The notes: generated from the sequence alone by a model not told the origin. A DNA stretch of 14,969 nucleotides from DASZYF01 sp035545535 (GCA_035545535.1 DASZYF010000212.1:1-14969), one strand, 5' to 3'. Shown: positions 1-8,220, numbered from the stretch's first letter. Numbers and translations are program-made.

Positions 1-329
1 AGCGTCAGACCGTCGGCCCGCTTGGCCAGCGCGACGTGCTTGAGCACCGGGCCACGGTCCCAACGGTTCACCAGCCAGTCGCGGCCGCGCATCACGTGCG
101 CCTCGGTGACGATCACGTCGTCGCGCCGGCCGATGCCCGCCGCCGCCGCGAACGCTCGCAGGTGTGGGATGTCGCGGAACGACACGGTGATCATCCGCCG
201 GTGCGGTGGGTCCGTCACGATGCCGGCGATGGCGTCGGCGACGGTGGCCCGCACCGGGCCGAGCTCCTCGGGGACGTCGGCGACCGCCGGGACGAGCTCG
301 TCCACGTCGAACGCGATGCAGGTGATCAA
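1..329 (-). CDS. Unrecognised protein, N-terminal part (runs off left edge)
   Basis: I do not recognise a family. The minus-strand frame stays open from a TTG at 329-327 to the window edge (about 109 residues) and has ordinary protein composition, beginning LITCIAFDVDELVPAVADVP and containing MITVSFRDIPHLRAFAAAAG and a basic, tryptophan-bearing stretch RGRDWLVNRWDRGPVLKHVA. No signal peptide, membrane segment or Cys/His cluster is visible. It starts 13 bases after the stop of the 2-oxoacid:ferredoxin oxidoreductase gene, so it is probably the last seen member of that operon. No good ribosome binding site precedes the TTG, so the start is uncertain; a GTG at 305-303 is the next option. That it is a real gene rests on reading frame, composition and tight spacing. 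Confidence 0.6.
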   Translation of the reverse strand, partial: MITCIAFDVDELVPAVADVPEELGPVRATVADAIAGIVTDPPHRRMITVSFRDIPHLRAFAAAAGIGRRDDVIVTEAHVMRGRDWLVNRWDRGPVLKHVALAKRADGLT

Positions 330-342
330 CGCAGACCCGGCG

Positions 343-3300
343 TCAGGGCGCCGGGACCGCCGCCGCCGTCAGCTCGGCCACCTGCGCGCGCCACGCCGCC
401 ACCGTACGGTCCTTCACCGGTCCGTAGCCCTTGATCGTGAGGGCGGACTCCGCGATCGCGACGGCGCGGTCGTACGGGTCGTCGAGGTGCGCGCGCACCA
501 GCTGCTCGTACTCCTCGATGAGCGCGCGCTCCAGCCGGCGGTCACGGTCGCGGCCGAAGACGTCGAACGGCGTGCCGCGCAGCTTCTTCATCCGGCGCAG
601 CGCCTTGAACGACAGCTCGTAGGGCTTGCCCATCGGGAGCTTCTTCGACAGGCCCAGGCGGCGCAGCGTCGGCGGGTGCAGGTGGTAGGTGACCTCGTAC
701 GGGCCGTCGATGCCGAGCGAGCGGGCGGTGGCGTCGTGGTCGGCGAGCAGGTGCAGGCGGGCGACCTCGTACTCGTCCTTGTAGGTGAGCAGCCGGAACC
801 ACGCGTCGGCCACTGCCCGCGTGAGGCGATGCCCGTGCGACGCGTCGTCGTGCTTCGCGGCCGCTTCGACGAGGTCGAGGTAGCGCGCGGCGAGCTTGTC
901 GTCCTGGTAGTCGATGACCTGTGCCGTGCGTCGCCGGATCAGTGGGACGAGGTCGGCGGGCAGCGAACGAGCGGGGACGAGCCGGTCGGCGGCCTGGCCG
1001 GCCGCCGGCGACGGGTCGAGGATGTTGCGCGCGGTGTGCACGTCCGCCGACGCCAACCGCTCGTCGACCGCCGACGGCGCGTGCACGGCCCAGCGGCCCC
1101 ACGCGAACGCGGACCGGTTGTCCGCGGCGGCCTGGCCCTGGCGCTGCATCGCGGCGTCGATCTGCTCGAACGAGAGCGGGATGCCGCCGAGCTGGAACGC
1201 GGCACCGAGCAGCACGATGTTGGCCAGCAGGTGGTTGTTGAAGACGACGTCGGCGATGCGCTTGGAGTCGACGAGCGCGACGCGCTCGGAGCCGACCGCG
1301 GAGACGATGCGGTCCTTCAACGCGCTGATGTCCAACAAGGTGTCCGTCTGGAGCATCGCGGCGGTGGGCGTGAGCTCACTGTCGACGACCGCGACGGTCA
1401 CGCCGGGGATGACGGTGGCGAGGTGCTTCGCGTTCGCCGCCTGCAGGATGTCGCCGGAGAGGTAGAGGTGCGCGCCGTGCTCCCCGACGGCGACCGACCC
1501 GAGCGCCTCGCGCGTGGTGGCGACGTGCAGGTGCGAGACGACCGCGCCCGCCTTCTGTGACAGCCCGGTCTGGTCGAGGCCGGACACGAACAACCCGCCG
1601 GCCTCCGCCGCAGTGGCGATGATGCGGTTGGCGGTGACGACACCGGTGCCGCCGATGCCGCTGAAGTACATGCCGTACTGGCCGTCGACCGCCGGCACGG
1701 CGGGCATCGGCAGGGTCCCGTCGGGCAACGTCGGGCGGGTGGCCGCCTTTGCCGGTGCGGGAGCGCGGCCGCGCGCCGACGGCGTGATGGTCACGAACGA
1801 CGGGCAGTCGCCCTCGAGGCAGGTGTAGTCGCGGTTGCACGACGGGTCGTGGATCTGCCGCTTCTCCCCGAGCTCGGTCATGAGGGGCAGCACGGAGAGG
1901 CAGTTGCTCTTGGCGCTGCAGTCGCCGCAGCCCTCGCAGACGGCCTCGTTGATGACCACGCGCGCGGGCGGCGTCTCGAGCTGCCCGCGCTTGCGCAGGC
2001 GACGCGACTCGGCGGCGCAGCGCTGGTCGTAGATGACGACGCTGACGCCGCGGACGGCGCGCAGCCGGTCCTGCACGTCGTCGAGGTGGTCGCGGTCGAG
2101 AACCTCGACGCCCGGTGCCCAGCGCGCCTTCTTGCCGTAGTGGCTCGGGTCCTCGGCGCACACGACGACCTTCTGCACGCCTTCGGCGTCCAGCGCCCGC
2201 GTCAACGCCGGCACGTCCATGAGACCGGCGACCTCTTGCCCGCCGGTCATCGCGACCGCCCCGTTGTAGAGGATCTTGAACGTCACGTTCGCATGGGCGG
2301 CGACGCTCGCGCGGATCGCGAGCACCCCGGAGTGGCTGAGCGTGCCGTCGCCGAGGTTCTGGATGAGGTGCGGCTCGTCGACGAACGGTGCGAGCCCGAT
2401 CCACGGCACGCCCTCGGCACCCATCGGGGTCGGCGGCAGCTTCTTCGTCGCCACCTGCCGCGCCTCGAAGTACATGATCCCGTGGCAGCCGACGCCGCCG
2501 CCGACGAGCGCGCCGTCGGGCGCGACCGTCGAGCGGTTGTGCGGGCAGCCGCTGCAGTAGCCGGGCGCGCGGCCGGGGAGGTCGATGAGCGGGAGCGACA
2601 GCGGCGAGCCACCACGCACCGCGGGCAGGTCGGCGACCACCCGGCCGAGGACGTGGCCGATGGCGTGCGGGTCGAGCTCACCGACGGCGCTGACGAGGTC
2701 GGCACCCTCGGCATCGCGCTTGCCGAGGACCCGGTTCGGCAGACCCCGCTCGTGCAGCAGGCTGCGCACCTGCGTCTCGATGAAGGGCCGCTTCTCCTCG
2801 ATGACGACGAGCTCGTCGCAGGCCGCGGCGAGGTCGAGCACCGACTCGGGGACGACGGGGTAGGTCATCGCGAGCTTGAGGATGCGCACGCCGTGCGCGG
2901 CGAGGTCGTGCACACCGATGCCGCGATCCGCGAACGCCTGCAGCACGTCGTAGTACGTCTTGCCCGCGCACACGATGCCGGTGCGTGCCTGCTCGGCGCC
3001 GACCGCGCGGTCGAGCCGGTTGTGCCGCGCGTAGGCGACCGCCGCCGAGAGGCGATGCCGGACGACGAGCAGCTCCTGTTCGGGGATCTGGTGCGGGCCG
3101 ATGGTGCGCTGCGGCACGTGCTGCCACGGCCGGCCGCCGACGACCGCGTCGGTCGGGGCGGACAGCGCGTGACGCGACGCGTCGAGGTCGACCGTGCCGA
3201 TGCCGTCGGCCACCGACGTGACGACCTTCAGTCCGACCCACGGGCCGGCGAAGCGCGACATGCGGAACGCGTGCAGGCCGAGGTCGATGATCTCCTGCTG

Positions 3301-3786
3301 ATCGCCGGGGAACAGCACCGGCATGCACGCGTCCTCGAACGTGTGCTGGCTGTCGCAGGTGAGCGTCGAGGACTTGGCGCTCGGGTCGTCACCGCACAGC
3401 ATGACGACGCCGCCGTTGGGGCCGGCGCCCATCGAGTTGCCGTGCTTCATCGCATCGCCGGAGCGGTCGAGGCCGGGGGCCTTGCCGTACCAGACGCCGG
3501 CGACGCCGTCGACACCCGCGGCGTAGGGGATGGTCGCGCCCATCTGGCTGCCCCACACCGTGGCCGCCGCCAGCTCTTCGTTCACGCCCGGCCGGTGCAG
3601 GATGCGGTGCGCCTCGAGGTTGGCCTGCTCGCGTTCGAGCGCGAGGTCGAGCGTGCCGAGCGGTGAGCCCGGGTAGCCGGACACCATCGTCCCGGTGGTG
3701 AGTCCCTCGCGTTCGTCGAGGTGCTGGCGCAGCAGGAGGAGCTGGACGAGCGCGTCGACTCCGGACAGCAGCTGGAGCTCCGTCAC
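343..3786 (-). CDS. Indolepyruvate:ferredoxin oxidoreductase family protein (fused alpha/gamma subunits, 1147 aa)
   Basis: The product is a thiamine-diphosphate, iron-sulfur enzyme of the type that oxidatively decarboxylates aryl-pyruvates or other 2-oxoacids to acyl-CoA and reduces ferredoxin in the cytoplasm. An N-terminal pyrimidine-binding domain has VSGYPGSPLGTLD (35-47). The TPP-binding domain has GYCSGCPHN (409-417), GVGCHG (431-436) and GDG (479-481) followed by N508. Next comes a Cys cluster C617, C620, C623, C629 with C650, C656, C661. The gamma (IorB-like) domain begins GMYFSGIGGTGVVTANRI (705-722) and has GLDQTGLSQKAGAVVSH (736-752). A C-terminal part (about 960-1120) resembles DUF6537. 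This is the usual layout of the long fused family in aerobic bacteria. The GTG start at 3786 overlaps the amidohydrolase stop as GTGA, so a longer in-frame extension to 4242 is rejected. The exact 2-oxoacid is not readable. Confidence 0.93.
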   Translation of the reverse strand: MTELQLLSGVDALVQLLLLRQHLDEREGLTTGTMVSGYPGSPLGTLDLALEREQANLEAHRILHRPGVNEELAAATVWGSQMGATIPYAAGVDGVAGVWYGKAPGLDRSGDAMKHGNSMGAGPNGGVVMLCGDDPSAKSSTLTCDSQHTFEDACMPVLFPGDQQEIIDLGLHAFRMSRFAGPWVGLKVVTSVADGIGTVDLDASRHALSAPTDAVVGGRPWQHVPQRTIGPHQIPEQELLVVRHRLSAAVAYARHNRLDRAVGAEQARTGIVCAGKTYYDVLQAFADRGIGVHDLAAHGVRILKLAMTYPVVPESVLDLAAACDELVVIEEKRPFIETQVRSLLHERGLPNRVLGKRDAEGADLVSAVGELDPHAIGHVLGRVVADLPAVRGGSPLSLPLIDLPGRAPGYCSGCPHNRSTVAPDGALVGGGVGCHGIMYFEARQVATKKLPPTPMGAEGVPWIGLAPFVDEPHLIQNLGDGTLSHSGVLAIRASVAAHANVTFKILYNGAVAMTGGQEVAGLMDVPALTRALDAEGVQKVVVCAEDPSHYGKKARWAPGVEVLDRDHLDDVQDRLRAVRGVSVVIYDQRCAAESRRLRKRGQLETPPARVVINEAVCEGCGDCSAKSNCLSVLPLMTELGEKRQIHDPSCNRDYTCLEGDCPSFVTITPSARGRAPAPAKAATRPTLPDGTLPMPAVPAVDGQYGMYFSGIGGTGVVTANRIIATAAEAGGLFVSGLDQTGLSQKAGAVVSHLHVATTREALGSVAVGEHGAHLYLSGDILQAANAKHLATVIPGVTVAVVDSELTPTAAMLQTDTLLDISALKDRIVSAVGSERVALVDSKRIADVVFNNHLLANIVLLGAAFQLGGIPLSFEQIDAAMQRQGQAAADNRSAFAWGRWAVHAPSAVDERLASADVHTARNILDPSPAAGQAADRLVPARSLPADLVPLIRRRTAQVIDYQDDKLAARYLDLVEAAAKHDDASHGHRLTRAVADAWFRLLTYKDEYEVARLHLLADHDATARSLGIDGPYEVTYHLHPPTLRRLGLSKKLPMGKPYELSFKALRRMKKLRGTPFDVFGRDRDRRLERALIEEYEQLVRAHLDDPYDRAVAIAESALTIKGYGPVKDRTVAAWRAQVAELTAAAVPAP

Positions 3787-5024
3787 GCGACGAAGGCCGG
3801 GTTGACGTACGCGAGCGCGCCGCCCTTGAAGACCGCGCGGCGCTTCGCCGGGTCCTGCAGCACGGCGATGTCCTCCGTGGGGTCGCCGTCGACGACCACG
3901 AGGTCGGCGAGGTTGCCCTCGACCACCCCACCCCAGTCGAGCCCGACCAGGGGAGCGACGTTGCGCGTCGCCGTGTGCAGCGCCTCGACGGGCGTCATGC
4001 CGAGCAGCTCGACGTAGCGCTGCAGCTCGGCGGCGTAGGTGCCGTGGTGCGTCCACTGGTGACCGAAGTCGCCGCCCGCGATGATGCGCACGCCGGTGCT
4101 GCGCAGCCGGGTCATGCCCTCGACCAGCGCGGCGAGCTCGAGCTTGTAACCGGACCGCTCGAGCCGCTCCTCGGTCATCCCCCACGGCTGCGCCGCTCCG
4201 CCGACCATCTGGTGCAGGTAGTGCAGCCCAGGACAGACCCACACGTCGTCGCGGCGAGCCTCAAGCTCCTTCAGGGCGTCGTCGTCGAGGAAGCACGCGT
4301 GGTGCACGATGCGCACGCCGGTGCGCGCGGCCATCTTCACGCTCTCGGAGCCGCGTGCGTGCGTGGTGATGAAGGCGCCGTGCTTGTCGGCCTCGTGGAC
4401 CGCGGCCTCGAGCATCGCGTCGTTCATGTACACGTCGTCGGAGGGGAACTCGGGGACGATCCCGTCACCGGAGATGAACAGCTTGATGGCCTTGACGCCC
4501 ATGTCGCACTGCTTGGCGACGGCGTCGCGGATGGCCTGCGGCGTGCTGACGACGTCCATGGTCCCCGCCTCGGCGCCGATGGCACCGGGCTCGGTCATCA
4601 TCGGACCGCTCGGCACGATGCGCGGGCCGGGGATGAGGCCGCGGTCGATCGCGTCCTTCGCGTACACGTCGTCGCCGGGCTGGGAGACGCCGGCGCCGAT
4701 GACCAGCGTGTAGCCGCTCTCGAGGAACGTGCGCACGACCGCCGCGACGTCGAGCGCGTGCCGGGCCGGGTGCTCGTTGGCGAGCGCGGTGTGGTCGAAG
4801 ACGAAGTCGAGCGGCCAGCCGAGGTGTACGTGCGCATCGCAGAGGCCCGGCAGCACGGTGGCGCCGGCGACGTCGATGACGTGCGCGTCGACGGCGAGCG
4901 GGGTGCGCGACACCGCGGCGATGCGGTCACCCTCGATGAGGACGTGCCCGGGTTCGGGCCGCTCATCGGTCCCGCCGGCGCACGTGAGGACCCGCGCGTT
5001 CGCGAGCACCGTGCGCTGGCTCAT
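3783..5024 (-). CDS. Metal-dependent amidohydrolase (imidazolonepropionase/prolidase-like), 413 aa
   Basis: This is a cytoplasmic hydrolase of the amidohydrolase superfamily, expected to cleave a C-N bond or open a ring such as a lactam. The N-terminal beta-sandwich segment (1-58) leads into the metal motif DAHVH (D63, H65, H67). A likely carbamylated lysine lies in VKAIKLF (K178 or K181). Further ligands are H222 in THARG and H241/H242 in IVHHACF, with catalytic D319 in AGGDFG. The C-terminal NLADLVVVDGDP segment returns to the sandwich domain as usual. Length fits the family. There is no signal peptide. It lies 32 bases after the alcohol dehydrogenase and overlaps the next gene by four bases (GTGA), indicating translational coupling with the oxidoreductase. 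The ATG at 5024 lacks a clear Shine-Dalgarno. Its substrate is unknown. Confidence 0.92.
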   Translation of the reverse strand: MSQRTVLANARVLTCAGGTDERPEPGHVLIEGDRIAAVSRTPLAVDAHVIDVAGATVLPGLCDAHVHLGWPLDFVFDHTALANEHPARHALDVAAVVRTFLESGYTLVIGAGVSQPGDDVYAKDAIDRGLIPGPRIVPSGPMMTEPGAIGAEAGTMDVVSTPQAIRDAVAKQCDMGVKAIKLFISGDGIVPEFPSDDVYMNDAMLEAAVHEADKHGAFITTHARGSESVKMAARTGVRIVHHACFLDDDALKELEARRDDVWVCPGLHYLHQMVGGAAQPWGMTEERLERSGYKLELAALVEGMTRLRSTGVRIIAGGDFGHQWTHHGTYAAELQRYVELLGMTPVEALHTATRNVAPLVGLDWGGVVEGNLADLVVVDGDPTEDIAVLQDPAKRRAVFKGGALAYVNPAFVA

Positions 5025-5056
5025 GGGAACAGTGTCCGCTCTGCTGTTCGGGACGG

Positions 5057-6133
5057 TCAGACGATGACGGTGCGGACGCCCTCGGCGGACGCGAGCTGGG
5101 CGACGCCGTCGTTGATGTCGTCGAGGCTGATGCGGTGCGAGACCATCGACCCGAGGTCGAGCTGGCCGGTCTCCGCGAGCCGGATGAAGCGCGGGAAGTC
5201 GCGCAGGATCTGCGCCCCTCCCACCACGGATCCGGAGATGACCTTGCCGGAGAAGATCGCGCCGAGCGCGGGCAGCTCGATCATCGAACCGGCCGGCGGC
5301 ATCCCGACGAGCGTCACGCGGCCCTCCTTGCGCGCGAGCGCGAACGCCTGCGTGATGAGCTCGGGCCGGCCGGCGACCTCGAAGGAGAAGTCGACGCCGC
5401 GCCCTTCGGTGAGCGCCTGCACCTGCGCCAGCACGTCACCGGCGGCGGGGTCGATCGCGTGCGTCGCGCCGACCTTGAGGCTCGCGTCGCGGCGGCCCGC
5501 GGCGAGGTCGATCGCGATGATCGTCGAGGCCCCGGCGATGCGGGCGCCCTGGATGACCGACTGGCCGACGCCGCCACAGCCGATGACGGCGACGCTCGAA
5601 CCCGGCGACACCTTGGCGGTGAACAGCGCTGCCCCGAGCCCGGTGGTCACGCCGCAGCCGAGCAGCGCGAGCTGCTCGTCGGGCAGGTCGGTCTGCACCG
5701 GGACCACCGACGCCTCGTGCACCACCATCGCCTCGGCGAACGCACCGCAGCCGCACACCGCGGGAGCCATGCGACCGTCAGGGAGCGTGAAGCGCAACGC
5801 CGTCTTCGTCTGCGGGTTGACCTCGCAGTGGTTGGACATGCCGTTGATGCACCACCAGCACGCACCACACGCGGGCGCCACGCAGGACAGCACCTTGTCG
5901 CCGGCCTTCACGCGCCGCACGTCGCTGCCGACCGCTTCGACGATCCCGCACGCCTCGTGCCCCGGCACGATGGGCAGCGGCAGCGCCGACAGCCCTTGGA
6001 TGACGTTCAGGTCCGTGTGGCAGAGACTGCTCGCGGTCAGGCGCACGAGCACGTCGGTGGGGCCGACCGTCGGCGTCGGCAGGTCCTCGACGACGAGCGG
6101 CGCGTTGACCTCGTAGGCGACGGCCACCCTCAT
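5057..6133 (-). CDS. Zinc-dependent alcohol dehydrogenase (MDR family), 358 aa
   Basis: The product oxidises an alcohol to an aldehyde or ketone (or the reverse) with NAD(P), in the cytoplasm. Catalytic zinc ligands are C38, H59/E60 and C160 (GCGVTTG). All four structural-zinc cysteines are present: C89, C92, C95 and C103. The Rossmann motif is GCGGVG (185-190). An acidic residue (D209 in IIAIDL) at the end of the second strand suggests NAD rather than NADP. The layout is that of class III-like MDR alcohol dehydrogenases. The ATG at 6133 is chosen because the protein opens with the typical MRVAVAYEVNAPLVVEDL and has a GAAGG-type site about nine bases upstream; in-frame codons further up belong to the Rieske gene. 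It follows the Rieske gene by 13 bases, so it probably handles the alcohol or diol made by that oxygenase (inference). Confidence 0.94.
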   Translation of the reverse strand: MRVAVAYEVNAPLVVEDLPTPTVGPTDVLVRLTASSLCHTDLNVIQGLSALPLPIVPGHEACGIVEAVGSDVRRVKAGDKVLSCVAPACGACWWCINGMSNHCEVNPQTKTALRFTLPDGRMAPAVCGCGAFAEAMVVHEASVVPVQTDLPDEQLALLGCGVTTGLGAALFTAKVSPGSSVAVIGCGGVGQSVIQGARIAGASTIIAIDLAAGRRDASLKVGATHAIDPAAGDVLAQVQALTEGRGVDFSFEVAGRPELITQAFALARKEGRVTLVGMPPAGSMIELPALGAIFSGKVISGSVVGGAQILRDFPRFIRLAETGQLDLGSMVSHRISLDDINDGVAQLASAEGVRTVIV

Positions 6134-6146
6134 GGGCGGACCTTCA

Positions 6147-7307
6147 TCAGCGGCCGGACCGCTTGGCCGCGAGCACTTCCTCGAAGCCGCGGTGCAGGTG
6201 CTGCGGCGCCGGCTCGTTGCGGCCGAGCATGATGCTGTCGAGCAGGCCGTTGCGCACCCCCGGTTCGGTGCGCCCGGCGACCCAGAAGTCCTCGCCGTCG
6301 ACGACCTGCTCACAGATCCACGGCGCCATCTCGGTGAGCTTCGCCTGCTCCTCGTCGGAGAGGTCGGGCCGGCCGTACGCGGTGTGGATGACCTCGGACT
6401 CCGACGGGCTCACCGGCAGGATCTGCCAGAGCTCGATGTGCCGCGCGTCGAACGTCAGGCTCACGTTCGGGAACAGCGCGTACTGGTAGCTGAAGTAGGC
6501 GCCGACGTCGCCCCACTCCTCCTGCGGCTTGTCCTTCAGCTCCTCGATGGACTTGAGCGCGGAGCAGTTGCGCAGGTGCCGGCCGAACGGGTCGAAGGTG
6601 AGCACGCCGCCCACCGCGTAGCTCGCGAGCGTGGTGCGGTGCAGGAAGTTGAAGTGGTAGTTCTCGCGGAACGTGTCGAGCGTGACCTTCCAGTTCGCCT
6701 GCACGCGGTGCACGTGCGTCTCGCCGTAGGGCTTCCAGCTGGCGAAGTCGAGCATCGCGAGCTCGTCGGTCAGGCCGGGGCCCAGGTACTCGTCGATGTC
6801 GATCGCCGGGCCCGGGCGCAGCCGGCCGACGATGAGGCCGTAGCCCTCCGCGACCGGCAGCTCGATCAAGCCCTTCTCGTCCTTGCAGATGTCGCCGAAC
6901 ACGTTCTCCGACGGCACGCGCGCGAGGCGGCCCTTGGTGTCGTAGGTCCACGCGTGGAACGGGCAGGTGATGCGGGTGGCCTCGCCGGCGCCGTCGATGA
7001 GGCGGACGCCGCGGTGGCGGCACGCGTTGGAGAAGGCGTGCACCTTGCCGTCGACGTCGCGGGTGACGAGCACTGCGGTGCCGCACATGTCGACGGTCTT
7101 GTAGGTGCCGGTGTCGGGCAGCGCGCCCGACAGGCACAGCACCAGCGGCTGGTCGAGGAACAGCGCCTGCAGCTCCTCCTCCGCGCGTTCGGCGGAGTAG
7201 ATGTCGGTGGGCAGCTCGAGGATGCCGTCGGCGAGGTCGGTGGTCTTGTTCGCGATGTGGTCGAGCAGGCGCCGGACGAGGCTGTGCTCGAGCGCTTCCC
7301 TGTCCAC
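6147..7307 (-). CDS. Rieske non-haem iron oxygenase, alpha (catalytic) subunit, 386 aa
   Basis: This is a terminal oxygenase that uses O2 and electrons from a ferredoxin to hydroxylate or demethylate its substrate. The Rieske 2Fe-2S ligands are C96 and H98 (CRHRG), then C115 and H118 (CPFH), with 16 residues between the pairs. The SRPBCC catalytic domain has the mononuclear iron ligands H218 and H223 in ENYHFNFLH and probably D340 (VDGEDF). The residue that usually bridges the two centres is Glu (E215) rather than Asp. Length is normal for an alpha subunit; no beta subunit follows. The GTG start at 7307 has AGGGAG seven bases upstream, which decides it over a longer in-frame extension into the divergent SDR. 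It is the first gene of the leftward operon. The substrate class cannot be assigned. Confidence 0.94.
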   Translation of the reverse strand: MDREALEHSLVRRLLDHIANKTTDLADGILELPTDIYSAERAEEELQALFLDQPLVLCLSGALPDTGTYKTVDMCGTAVLVTRDVDGKVHAFSNACRHRGVRLIDGAGEATRITCPFHAWTYDTKGRLARVPSENVFGDICKDEKGLIELPVAEGYGLIVGRLRPGPAIDIDEYLGPGLTDELAMLDFASWKPYGETHVHRVQANWKVTLDTFRENYHFNFLHRTTLASYAVGGVLTFDPFGRHLRNCSALKSIEELKDKPQEEWGDVGAYFSYQYALFPNVSLTFDARHIELWQILPVSPSESEVIHTAYGRPDLSDEEQAKLTEMAPWICEQVVDGEDFWVAGRTEPGVRNGLLDSIMLGRNEPAPQHLHRGFEEVLAAKRSGR

Positions 7308-7331
7308 GGTGCTCCCTGCCGATCGCGCTGA

Positions 7332-7345
7332 TGAGCGTTCGCTCA
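7332..7345. promoter_or_regulatory. Inverted repeat, candidate operator between divergent Rieske and SDR genes
   Basis: TGAGCG and CGCTCA are perfect 6-bp arms around a TT centre, in the 103-base divergent region. A minus-strand TATCGT (7356-7351) would place the start of the Rieske transcript on or next to this site, so a bound protein could block it. The same core, AGCG-NN-CGCT flanked by TRA/TYA, recurs at 14711-14728. Size and symmetry fit a TetR-family operator. This is inference; no regulator gene is in the window. Confidence 0.55.
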
Positions 7346-7396
7346 CCGCCACGATAGCGCCTCGCCTGCCCGTAAGTGAATGGGCGCCTACTTTGT

Positions 7397-7402
7397 TAGG
7401 CT
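7397..7402 (+). promoter_or_regulatory. Candidate -10 box of a leaderless promoter for the SDR gene
   Basis: TAGGCT matches the actinobacterial TAnnnT form and lies eight bases before the ATG at 7411. No Shine-Dalgarno is present before that ATG. Together these suggest transcription starting at or near the start codon (a leaderless mRNA). No convincing -35 was seen. Confidence 0.4.
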
Positions 7403-7410
7403 GCCGCCCC

Positions 7411-8220
7411 ATGGGTGCGCTGGACGGTCGCGTCGCCGTCGTGACGGGCGCCAGCCGCGGCATCGGAGCGAGCATCGCCGAGCGGTTCGCCGCCGAAGGC
7501 GCCCACGTCGCCGTGGTCGCCCGCACCCGCGAGGCCGGCGACTCCCGCCTGCCCGGCTCCATCGCCGAGGTGGCCGAGAGCATCCGCGCCGCCGGCGGGA
7601 TCGCCGAGCCGATCGTCACCGACCTCACCAAGGACGACGACGTCGAGGCGCTGCCCGGGCTGGTCGAGGCCGCGCTCGGTCCGGTCGACATCCTCGTGAA
7701 CAACGCCGGCGCCAACTTCTACGGCCCGGCGCTGGAGACCAAGCTCAGCAAGTACGACGTGATGTTCCAGATGATGGTGCGCGCGCCGTACCGGCTCTGC
7801 CAGCTGGTCGTGCCCGGCATGGTCGCGCGCGGCTACGGCGTGGTCCTCAACATCACGTCCAAGCAGGCGCGGCACCCGAAGGGCCCGCCCTACCCGGACT
7901 GGGCGAGCGACGGCTGCACGCCGTACGGCATGGCGAAGGCCGCGCTCGACCGGCTGACCACCGGCCTCGCCGCCGAGACCGAGGGCACCGGCGTGCGCAT
8001 CAACGCGCTCGGCACCGGTGCGCTCGTCATGACGCCGGGCGTCGCGGTGGTGTCGCCGCACACGCCGGACAACGTCCCCGTCGAGCCCGACGGCGCGATG
8101 GCCGAGGCGGCGCTGATGCTGTGCACGGGTGATCTGCAGACCGGGCGCATCGCCTACAGCATGGAGCTGCTCGGCACCCCGCCCCCGCCCGGCCCGTGGG
8201 CGCTGTCCGCGACCTTCTGA
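7411..8220 (+). CDS. Short-chain dehydrogenase/reductase (SDR), 269 aa
   Basis: This is a classical NAD(P)-dependent SDR for interconversion of a hydroxyl and a keto group, in the cytoplasm. The cofactor motif TGASRGIG spans 12-19, NNAG is at 97-100, and the catalytic residues are S150 (NITS) and the YxxxK pair Y172/K176. R38 in VVARTR could favour NADP. The C-terminus has the Pro-rich tail LLGTPPPPGPW instead of the common LDGG ending. The ATG at 7411 starts directly before GRVAVVTGASRGIG; a longer in-frame extension would run through the divergent control region and the Rieske start. It is divergent from the Rieske operon and followed 12 bases later by a ferredoxin. It may oxidise an intermediate of the same pathway (inference). 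Confidence 0.94.
   Translation: MGALDGRVAVVTGASRGIGASIAERFAAEGAHVAVVARTREAGDSRLPGSIAEVAESIRAAGGIAEPIVTDLTKDDDVEALPGLVEAALGPVDILVNNAGANFYGPALETKLSKYDVMFQMMVRAPYRLCQLVVPGMVARGYGVVLNITSKQARHPKGPPYPDWASDGCTPYGMAKAALDRLTTGLAAETEGTGVRINALGTGALVMTPGVAVVSPHTPDNVPVEPDGAMAEAALMLCTGDLQTGRIAYSMELLGTPPPPGPWALSATF

Noticed and set aside
1849..3666. Long open plus-strand frame (605 codons) opposite the 2-oxoacid oxidoreductase gene
   Set aside because: Its translation is rich in Arg, Asp, Val and Ala with no domain; the minus strand encodes a full recognisable enzyme. It is a high-GC shadow frame, as are 22-1560, 3975-6116, 5135-6232 and 12345-14840 on the plus strand.
3787..4242. N-terminal extension of the 2-oxoacid oxidoreductase frame
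   Set aside because: The extension is Arg/Ala-rich and overlaps the amidohydrolase coding sequence; the protein's conserved start matches the GTG at 3786.
7373..7394. AAGT...ACTT near-symmetry with a central GGCGCC upstream of the SDR
   Set aside because: The outer arms and the inner palindrome have different centres (by two bases), so it is not one symmetric site.
7308..7715. N-terminal extension of the Rieske oxygenase frame
   Set aside because: It would cross the divergent control region and read antisense through the SDR cofactor-binding region; the GTG at 7307 has a good ribosome site.
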